A DNA stretch of 13,599 bases from JAZGHN01 sp964496725 (GTDB taxonomy: Bacteria > Chloroflexota > Dehalococcoidia > Dehalococcoidales > E44-bin46). Location of the stretch: positions 1 through 13,599 of the forward strand of contig CAZCAS010000026.1 in NCBI GenBank assembly GCA_964496725.1. The letters are read 5' to 3'. The notes below the pieces were generated by a model. That model was given only the letters and a program-made list of their open reading frames with translations, had not been told where the DNA came from and searched no databases. The position numbers and the translations under genes were made by a program. This document shows, in pieces, positions 5,320 to 11,270 of the stretch (position 1 is its first letter; each line of letters begins with the position of its first letter).

Positions 5320-7284
5320 ATGGGGAGGAAGTCGCCAAGCAAAAGGGTAAAGGTTCACTTTGAACCCGATAATGCGGACATTATCGCGGAACAAGGTGAA
5401 AATCTCCTGGAAGCGGCAATAGATGCCGGTGTGCACATTAGCGCTTCCTGCGGGGGCGCTGGTGTCTGTGGCACCTGCAAAGTGCTGATTAAACAGGGGG
5501 AGGTGGAAAGCACCAGGACAGAAAAGATTTCCGAAACAGAATATAAACAGGGTGTTAGGCAAGCCTGCCAGAGCCGTATAATTACCGAGCTGGTTGTCAA
5601 TATTCCAGCAGAATCAAGGCTGGAGACAGCCGTTCTCGACCGAGAAAAGGCAGGCGGCCTTCACCCATCACAGCTTCGAGCCACCGGCTGGAGATTCCAC
5701 CCCCCTGTTAGCAAGTTCTTTGTTGAGCTTCCGCCACCAACTTTAGAAGATAATACCAGTGACCTTTCTCGACTGCTCAGAGGTCTAAAACAGCAGTATA
5801 AACTTGATAACGTCTCGGTAGATTTCGGTGTAGTAAAGAAACTGGCCAATGTCCTGCGAGATGGCGACTGGAAGGTTACCGTTACTGCGCTGGCGCTCGG
5901 AGCCGGCACCCAACCCGACGAAGAGCAAGCCCTGATAAATATCGAGCCGGGAGATACCCGAAAGAGGCTCTTCTCCCTGGCTTTTGACATCGGCACCACC
6001 GGTGTCAGAGGGCAACTACTCGACCTGAATCGGGGTAAGGTCCAAGCTGAGGGGCTCGACTACAATGGGCAAATCAGCCATGGCGAAGATGTCATCTCTC
6101 GCATAGCCTACACCAATAAACCGAATGGACTAACAAGGTTACAGCAGGCAGTGGTAGCTACCATCAATGGTATTACCGGCAAGCTGCTGGCTGAGTCCGG
6201 GATCAAGGTGGAGGATGTTACCCATATCACCGTTGCCGGCAACACCACTATGATTCAGCTCTTCCTCGGTCTCGACCCCAAATACATCAGGCTAGCCCCC
6301 TACACCCCCACCATCAACACCGTCCCCCTGGTAAAGGCGAATTCGCTGGGGCTTGAAGTAGCCGAGCATGTCAATGTTTACGCCCTGCCCTCGGTGGCAA
6401 GCTATGTGGGAGCCGATATCGTTTCCGGAATCCTGGGGTCAGGGGTATACCAAAGGAAAAAACTGACGCTATTCATAGACATAGGTACAAACGGCGAAAT
6501 AGTGATTGGGAACTCAGACTGGATGGTAACTGCCTCTTGCTCCGCTGGACCCGCCTTTGAAGGCGGGGGGATAAAGCACGGCATGATCGCCGCCGATGGC
6601 GCCATTGAAGATTTTGACATCAACCCAAAAAATTTTGAACCGAAAATCACCACTATCGGCGGAGTAAAACCAAAGGGAATCTGCGGCTCAGGCTTGATAA
6701 ACATCGCCGCTGGCCTGCTTACAGCCGGGGTCATCGGGCAGAACGGTAGATTCAACACCCACCTCCCCACAAAAAGAATCAGGGAGGGCCATGACGGCTA
6801 TGAATATGTCATCGCCTGGGCAGCGGAGACGCAAACTGGCAAAGATATCGTCATAACCAGGGTAGATATTGATAACCTTATTCGAGCCAAGGCAGCCATG
6901 TATGCCGGTTGCAGGACGCTAGCCAATAGTGTGGGGATTACCTGCTCTGAAATAGAGCAGGTAATCATCGCTGGCGCCTTCGGTAGCAACATCGATATTG
7001 AAAACAGCATCACCATCGGACTTCTCCCCGATATACCCCGGGACAGGTTTATGTTCATTGGCAATGGCTCCCTGCTGGGGGCAAGGCTGACCTCTTTCTC
7101 CACCGATATCCTTAAAGATGGGGAAAGGGTGGCAAAGATGATGACTAACTTTGAGTTGAGTGTACACAGTCAGTTCATGGATAACTATACCGCCAGTCTA
7201 TTTTTACCCCACCCCAATGCTGAGGAGTTCCCCTCAGTGTACAAAAGATTAGGCAAGGTTCTGAAAGAGCGGGGCAACGGGTAA
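5320..7284 (+). CDS. RACo-type activator of the corrinoid iron-sulfur protein
   Basis: A 654-residue two-part protein. The N-terminal plant-type [2Fe-2S] ferredoxin domain (about residues 10-95) has ligands Cys44, Cys50, Cys53 (CGGAGVCGTC) and Cys83. After a linker and middle domain, an ASKHA-fold ATPase domain runs from about residue 217 to the end, with FDIGTTG (about 220), IDIGTNGE (about 384), GICGSGLI (about 452) and IIAGAFGS (about 548). This architecture is that of RACo, which uses ATP to drive electrons to the inactive Co(II) state of the AcsCD corrinoid protein and return it to Co(I). Related activators serve other corrinoid methyltransferases, but the acs neighbours favour the AcsCD partner. 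Ribosome-binding site AAGGGGG lies at 5309-5315. It ends two bases before the next ATG, suggesting coupling. Confidence 0.92.
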   Translation: MGRKSPSKRVKVHFEPDNADIIAEQGENLLEAAIDAGVHISASCGGAGVCGTCKVLIKQGEVESTRTEKISETEYKQGVRQACQSRIITELVVNIPAESRLETAVLDREKAGGLHPSQLRATGWRFHPPVSKFFVELPPPTLEDNTSDLSRLLRGLKQQYKLDNVSVDFGVVKKLANVLRDGDWKVTVTALALGAGTQPDEEQALINIEPGDTRKRLFSLAFDIGTTGVRGQLLDLNRGKVQAEGLDYNGQISHGEDVISRIAYTNKPNGLTRLQQAVVATINGITGKLLAESGIKVEDVTHITVAGNTTMIQLFLGLDPKYIRLAPYTPTINTVPLVKANSLGLEVAEHVNVYALPSVASYVGADIVSGILGSGVYQRKKLTLFIDIGTNGEIVIGNSDWMVTASCSAGPAFEGGGIKHGMIAADGAIEDFDINPKNFEPKITTIGGVKPKGICGSGLINIAAGLLTAGVIGQNGRFNTHLPTKRIREGHDGYEYVIAWAAETQTGKDIVITRVDIDNLIRAKAAMYAGCRTLANSVGITCSEIEQVIIAGAFGSNIDIENSITIGLLPDIPRDRFMFIGNGSLLGARLTSFSTDILKDGERVAKMMTNFELSVHSQFMDNYTASLFLPHPNAEEFPSVYKRLGKVLKERGNG

Positions 7285-7286
7285 CA

Positions 7287-8048
7287 ATGAGTTTTAATAT
7301 CGCAGTGGCAGGAAAGGGTGGCACCGGAAAGACATCAGTGGCCAGCCTTATTATTCGCTACCTGAAAAAGAACGGTTCAGGACCAATCCTAGCCATCGAT
7401 GCCGACCCTAATGCTAATCTGGGGGATAGTCTGGGCATGGAGCCAAAAAAGACGGTTGGCCTTATACTTGACGAGTTCCAGGAGGCAAAAATAAAAATCC
7501 CCCCCGGAATGACCAAGGAAGTTTACCTGGAGCATAAACTGAATGAGGCTATCGTTGAGGGCGACAGGATTGACCTGCTAACCATGGGAAGGGGAGAAGG
7601 CCCCGAATGCTACTGCTACCCCAACCTAATCGTGAGAAAACTTGCTGATACCCTATCGAAGAACTATACTTATGTGGTGATGGATAACGAGGCAGGGATG
7701 GAGCACCTGTCCCGAAGAACCACCCACAACATAGACGAGCTGCTTATCATCTCTGACCACTCGGTGAAGGGAATCCGAACCATCGCCAGGATACAGGAGC
7801 TGATTACCCAACTTAAGCTGGCGGTGAAGAGACAATCGATAGTTATCAACTTCGCCCCCCCTGAACTCGCTGTCCCCGTCGCCGCAGAGTTAACAAGGCA
7901 GGGGATGGAACCAACAGCTGCCATCCCGTTAGATGAGGAACTATACCAATACGACCTCAAGTTAAAGCCACTCCTTGACCTGCCTGATAGCTCCACGGCA
8001 GTGAGAGCAGTCGATGACTTGATGGCTAAGCTTCTCAATAAAACTTAA
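7287..8048 (+). CDS. CooC/AcsF-type ATPase, second copy
   Basis: A 253-residue MinD-like ATPase paralogous to the 2684-3472 gene but clearly diverged. Walker A is GKGGTGKT (residues 9-16), with IDADPNANLGDSLG next (37-50). The CXC pair is Cys108-Tyr-Cys110 in the context GPECYCYPN, which I associate with the AcsF/CooC proteins of acetogen acs clusters. The Walker B-like segment MDNEAGMEHLSRR lies near residues 131-143. It starts two bases after RACo stops, without its own clear Shine-Dalgarno, so it is probably translated by coupling. Two different ATPases may divide nickel loading between the C-cluster of AcsA and the A-cluster of AcsB, as proposed for CooC and AcsF; which does which cannot be read from sequence. 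Confidence 0.88.
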   Translation: MSFNIAVAGKGGTGKTSVASLIIRYLKKNGSGPILAIDADPNANLGDSLGMEPKKTVGLILDEFQEAKIKIPPGMTKEVYLEHKLNEAIVEGDRIDLLTMGRGEGPECYCYPNLIVRKLADTLSKNYTYVVMDNEAGMEHLSRRTTHNIDELLIISDHSVKGIRTIARIQELITQLKLAVKRQSIVINFAPPELAVPVAAELTRQGMEPTAAIPLDEELYQYDLKLKPLLDLPDSSTAVRAVDDLMAKLLNKT

Positions 8049-8081
8049 ACGCTAAAACTTTATATAAGTAAGGAGGTAGAA

Positions 8082-8960
8082 ATGACAGCAGAGATAATTG
8101 ATGGAAGGCAGATTGCTGCTCAAATTCAAGAAGAGCTAAAGCAAAGAGTAAACAGGTTGAAGGAGAAGGGGGTAACCCCCAGGCTTATATCCATTTTGGT
8201 CGGGGAAGACCCTGCCTCCTTATCTTACCTTCGTGGCATTGCCAAGACTTGTGAGACGGTGGATGTGTCCACGGAGACAGTAAATCTCCCGGAGAGCGTC
8301 ACTCAGAAGGAACTCCTGGGGAAAATAGACAAGCTCAACCGAGACCCCAAAGTTCATGGCATTCTTCTGCTACTACCCTTGCCCAAACATCTCAACACTC
8401 TTGAAGCCGAAAGTGCTATTTCGCCGGACAAGGACGTGGATGGAACTAACCCGATAAGCACGGGCAAATTATTGCTTGGCGAGGAGACCTTCTTCCCTTC
8501 GACTCCCTACGGAGTTCAGGAATTGCTGGTTCGTAGCGGAAATAACCCGGATGGAAAGCATGTGGTCATCGTTGGCCGCAGCAATATTGTCGGGAAACCT
8601 TTGATAGGCATATTGATTCAAAAGCAAAAAGGGGCAAACGCTACCGTAACCGTGTGCCACACTGGAACTAAAAACCTGGCGACAATCACCAGGCAAGCCG
8701 ACATTCTGGTCGCTGCTATGGGGAGAGCCAAGGCAATCACCGCCGATATGGTAAGTGAGGGGACGATAGTGATTGACGTCGGGGTGAACTTCATACCAGA
8801 CCCGGCCTCCGGGAAGAAAAAACAGGTAGGGGACGTTGATTTCGAGGCGGTGAAGGAGAAGGCCGGAGCAATAACGCCAGTCCCGGGGGGAACTGGTGCG
8901 GTAACCTCGATTATGCTCATGGTTAACACCGTTAGAGCCGCAGAGACCCTCAGCAAGTAA
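8082..8960 (+). CDS. folD: FolD-family methylene-THF dehydrogenase, catalytic Lys and Gln missing
   Basis: A 292-residue member of the FolD family, which normally interconverts methylene-, methenyl- and formyl-THF in one active site. The fold markers are intact: IIDGRQIA at the N-terminus, LPLPKHL (98-104), DKDVDG (116-121), the nucleotide loop VIVGRSNIVGKP (162-173), and TPVPGG (265-270). Tyr49 and Asp120 match the catalytic Tyr and folate-binding Asp of the E. coli enzyme. However, the position of the essential E. coli Lys54 is Ile53, and the Gln98 position is Leu97 (GILLLLPLP). The usual DGFHP and PCTP are DGTNP and PSTP. Loss of Lys predicts loss of cyclohydrolase with possible retention of dehydrogenase activity, as in the monofunctional yeast enzyme MTD1. 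It has a clear AAGGAGG site and is followed 35 bases later by a paralogue with the opposite losses. Confidence 0.93.
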   Translation: MTAEIIDGRQIAAQIQEELKQRVNRLKEKGVTPRLISILVGEDPASLSYLRGIAKTCETVDVSTETVNLPESVTQKELLGKIDKLNRDPKVHGILLLLPLPKHLNTLEAESAISPDKDVDGTNPISTGKLLLGEETFFPSTPYGVQELLVRSGNNPDGKHVVIVGRSNIVGKPLIGILIQKQKGANATVTVCHTGTKNLATITRQADILVAAMGRAKAITADMVSEGTIVIDVGVNFIPDPASGKKKQVGDVDFEAVKEKAGAITPVPGGTGAVTSIMLMVNTVRAAETLSK

Positions 8961-8995
8961 AAAGGGTAAATCGTTAGTCTTAGGAGGAAAATACC

Positions 8996-9880
8996 ATGCC
9001 AGCCAAGATACTTGACGGGAAGAAAATTTCAACCGAAATAAGAGGGGAACTTAAAAGTGAAGTGGCTCGCCTCAGGGGGCAGGGTATAGTCCCGGCTCTG
9101 GCTGGTATCCTTGTCGGTGAGGATCCAGGCTCAACCACTTACGTTGGGCTGAAAAGCAAGGCGTGTGAAGAGATAGGCATAAAGGAAGCGATGTGTCGGC
9201 TACCTGAGACCGTGACCGAACAAGAGCTTTTAAGCACCATTGAGAGACTAAATAAAGACCCTAAAATTCACGCCATCTTTATCCAGCTCCCTCTACCGAA
9301 GCATCTTTCCGAGGAGAAAGCCTTAGCCGCCATCGCACCAGAAAAAGATGTCGATGGCTTTCATGCTATAAACGTCGGCAGGGCCTGGCTGGGGCAGCCT
9401 GCTTGCATTCCGGCGGTTGCGATCGCCATCCACGAGATGCTGATAAGAGGCGGGTATGAACTTAAGCATAAAGAGGTAGTGATTGTGAACGTGGACAGCA
9501 TGGTGGGGAAGCCGTTAGCATCCATTCTGGTCCAGGACAAGGATAAAGCGAGGGCAAACGTTACCCTGTGTTATCCTACGACCCCCGATCTCGCTTCATA
9601 TACCCGCCGGGCAGACGTAGTGGTTGTCTCCGTAAACCAGCCGAAGTTCATCACTGCGGACATGATAAAGAAAGGCGCAGTAGTCATAGATTTCGGGGGA
9701 ACCTTCGTAGAGGACCCCGTTACCAAGAAAAGAAAAACAGTCGGCGACGTTGATTTTGATGCCGTCCAGGAAAAGGCCGGGGCGATAACACCCGTTCCTG
9801 GAGGGGTGGGGCCGATGCTGGTCACCATGCTTATGCTAAGCACAGTAAATTCGGCAAAACTGGCTGCCGGCGTAGCCTAA
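8996..9880 (+). CDS. folD: FolD-family methenyl-THF cyclohydrolase, nucleotide-binding motif missing
   Basis: A 294-residue tandem paralogue of the preceding gene, with near-identical spacing and roughly 45-50% identity by eye. Its folate site is complete: Tyr49, Lys53, Lys55 (TYVGLKSKACE), Gln97 (IQLPLP) and Asp120 in EKDVDGFH. The Rossmann loop is degraded. Where the family has G-R/A-S it reads Asn165-Val166-Asp167 (VIVNVDSMVGKP), Gly214 of the neighbour is Asn214 (SVNQP), the conserved His of CHTGT is Tyr193 (CYPTT), VGVN is FGGT, and the PSTP segment is PAVA. These changes predict weak or no NADP binding, so the protein is probably a cyclohydrolase, or a partner subunit. The ribosome-binding site AGGAGG is strong and the frame is undamaged, so it is not a decaying pseudogene. 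It could instead have changed cofactor. Confidence 0.92.
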   Translation: MPAKILDGKKISTEIRGELKSEVARLRGQGIVPALAGILVGEDPGSTTYVGLKSKACEEIGIKEAMCRLPETVTEQELLSTIERLNKDPKIHAIFIQLPLPKHLSEEKALAAIAPEKDVDGFHAINVGRAWLGQPACIPAVAIAIHEMLIRGGYELKHKEVVIVNVDSMVGKPLASILVQDKDKARANVTLCYPTTPDLASYTRRADVVVVSVNQPKFITADMIKKGAVVIDFGGTFVEDPVTKKRKTVGDVDFDAVQEKAGAITPVPGGVGPMLVTMLMLSTVNSAKLAAGVA

Positions 9881-9908
9881 ATTGAATAGAACATTGCTAT
9901 AGGACTCT

Positions 9909-9923
9909 GGGCTGATATAGCCC
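9909..9923 (+). repeat. Small hairpin after folD-2
   Basis: GGGCT (9909-9913), a 5-base loop, and AGCCC (9919-9923) form a perfect 5-bp stem 28 bases after the folD-2 stop. No T-run follows, so it is not a convincing terminator by itself. Confidence 0.35.
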
Positions 9924-9969
9924 GGCGTAATCCGACTTAATTAACCACCCCCCATAGGGATAAGGTCAG

Positions 9970-10022
9970 CAACTCTTTCCCCACCCAAGTACTCACCTAC
10001 TTGTGGCAATGGGGAAAAGTTG
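9970..10022 (+). repeat. Large interrupted inverted repeat between folD-2 and the acs genes
   Basis: The outer arms CAACTCTTTCCCCA (9970-9983) and TGGGGAAAAGTTG (10010-10022) pair with one bulged base. Inside them, CAAGTA (9986-9991) and TACTTG (9998-10003) form a perfect 6-bp stem around a 6-base loop. The whole can fold as one long hairpin. No T-run follows, which argues against a simple terminator. It may be an RNA-processing or stabilising element between two segments of the operon, or an operator, since a possible promoter overlaps its right arm. Confidence 0.55.
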
Positions 10023-10029
10023 TTAAAAT
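10001..10029 (+). promoter_or_regulatory. Possible internal promoter for the acs genes
   Basis: TTGTGG (10001-10006, three of six to the -35 consensus) is followed after 17 bases by TAAAAT (10024-10029, five of six to -10). It lies in the only sizeable gap of the operon, 37 bases before the GTG-start gene, and overlaps the inverted repeat. The weak -35 makes this tentative. Confidence 0.3.
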
Positions 10030-10051
10030 GAAACAGCCCCCGCTAATGGTC

Positions 10052-10061
10052 AAAGGAGGAG
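10052..10061 (+). promoter_or_regulatory. Ribosome-binding site fixing a GTG start
   Basis: AAAGGAGGAG lies just upstream of the GTG at 10066, with AGGAGG ending six bases before it. Nearby ATGs at 10028 and 10046 are in a different frame. The strength and spacing support real translation of the 72-residue ORF. Confidence 0.65.
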
Positions 10062-10065
10062 AAGG

Positions 10066-10284
10066 GTGGAACACAAGATTAAGGAAAAGAGCGCTCCCAG
10101 ACGTGATAAGGTAGAAGTGCTGGGGGCAACCTACGACAAGGGCAAGCCCGAGGGCAAGGAACTGGGAAGATGGAGGCAGAAGCTAAGAGACAGAGAGGAG
10201 AAACTCAAATACCTGCAAACCGGCGAGAGATATTGGTACGGAAAAGAGTGGTATGGCAGTGAAAAGAGGAATAGTCCAGCCTAA
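10066..10284 (+). CDS. Small basic protein of unknown function in the acs operon
   Basis: A 72-residue protein, strongly charged (many Lys, Arg, Glu) and without a single cysteine, so it is not an iron-sulfur or CXC metal protein. The middle (about residues 28-52, RWRQKLRDREEKLKYLQTGE) should form a charged amphipathic helix or short coiled coil. The C-terminus has an aromatic YWYGKEWYG patch (residues 56-64). It has no signal peptide or membrane segment. The GTG start has an excellent ribosome-binding site, and the stop lies 16 bases before acsD. I do not recognise a family. Its place at the head of the acsD-acsA-acsB block suggests an assembly, scaffold or regulatory factor for the CODH/ACS complex, which is inference only. 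Confidence 0.7.
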   Translation: MEHKIKEKSAPRRDKVEVLGATYDKGKPEGKELGRWRQKLRDREEKLKYLQTGERYWYGKEWYGSEKRNSPA

Positions 10285-10300
10285 CTAAGGAGGGTCAAGG

Positions 10301-11248
10301 ATGGCAGTCGAGATCCCGAAGACAAAATATACCGGCAAGATTAAAGAGGTGAAGCTGGGCAATGGGGACAAGGCGGTAACGGTGGGTGGAGAAACGGCCT
10401 ATCCCTTCTACATGTTTGAGGGCGAGATGCCAAACTCGCCCAAGATAGCCATGGAGGTCTGGGATTCACCCCCCGAGGACTGGGCTGAAGCTGCCTTAAA
10501 GCCCTTCGCCGGGGTAACCAATGACCCCGTCGCCTGGGCAAAAAAATGCGTGAATGACTATGGGGCAGAGATGATTGCCCTGCAATTAGTCAGCACTGAC
10601 CCCAATGGTCTTGACCGCGGAGCCGATGAGGCTGCCGAGGTGGTCAAGAAGGTTGCTGACGCTATTGATGTCCCCCTCATCGTCTGGGGCACGAGTAATC
10701 AAGAAAAGGATACCGAGGTGCTAAGAAAGGTTGCTGAGGTCTGCGAGGGGAGGAACCTGATTATAGGACCGGTAGAGGAAGGAGACCATAAGAAGATTGG
10801 CGCCGCGGCTATTGGTTACCGCCACACCGTGGTTGCCTCCACCCCCATAGATATAAATCTGGCCAAGCAGCTTAACATACTGCTGGGCAATCTGGGTGTC
10901 CCCGATGAGCTGATTATCATGGACCCCACCATCGGTGGCATAGGCTATGGCATTGAGTATACCTACTCAGTAATGGAAAGAATGAGGATGGCAGGGTTAA
11001 CTCAGGAGGATGAGAAGCTCCAATTCCCCATCATCTGTAATGTAGCCAATGAGGTGTGGAAGACCAAGGAAGTACACCTTCCCGATAATGAAGCAAACAT
11101 GGGGAACGCTGAAAAGAGAGGCATCTTGATGGAGGCGATGTCAGCTACGGCGCTTCTCTTGGCTGGAGGAGACGTGATGATTATGAGGCACCCTGAAGCA
11201 ATAAGATTAATTCGAGAGACAATCACCGAGCTGACAGCAGGAAAATAA
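10301..11248 (+). CDS. acsD: Corrinoid iron-sulfur protein small subunit (CODH/ACS delta subunit)
   Basis: A 315-residue TIM-barrel protein, close to the usual AcsD length (about 320). With AcsC it forms the corrinoid iron-sulfur protein that accepts the methyl group from methyl-THF and delivers it to the A-cluster of AcsB. Recognisable family stretches are VGGETAYPFYMFEGEMPN (residues 28-45), IAMEVWDSPPEDW (49-61), IIGPVEEGDHKKIGAAA (about 154-170) and MDPTIGGIGYGIEYTYS (about 206-222). It has few cysteines and no four-cysteine cluster motif, as expected because the [4Fe-4S] site lies in AcsC. AAGGAGGG lies just before the ATG. It precedes acsA by 22 bases. Its partner acsC is not in the window, so the subunits are encoded apart or acsC follows acsB. 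Confidence 0.93.
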   Translation: MAVEIPKTKYTGKIKEVKLGNGDKAVTVGGETAYPFYMFEGEMPNSPKIAMEVWDSPPEDWAEAALKPFAGVTNDPVAWAKKCVNDYGAEMIALQLVSTDPNGLDRGADEAAEVVKKVADAIDVPLIVWGTSNQEKDTEVLRKVAEVCEGRNLIIGPVEEGDHKKIGAAAIGYRHTVVASTPIDINLAKQLNILLGNLGVPDELIIMDPTIGGIGYGIEYTYSVMERMRMAGLTQEDEKLQFPIICNVANEVWKTKEVHLPDNEANMGNAEKRGILMEAMSATALLLAGGDVMIMRHPEAIRLIRETITELTAGK

Positions 11249-11270
11249 GCGACGGCTGGGGTTAGCTAAG

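Noticed and set aside
8996..9880. FolD-2 as a decaying pseudogene
   Set aside because: The frame is intact, the ribosome-binding site is strong, the folate-site residues are all kept, and changes are limited to the cofactor side, which fits specialisation rather than decay.
9909..10022. Intrinsic terminator ending the operon after folD-2
   Set aside because: Neither hairpin is followed by a T-run and same-direction pathway genes continue immediately, so a full stop is unlikely.
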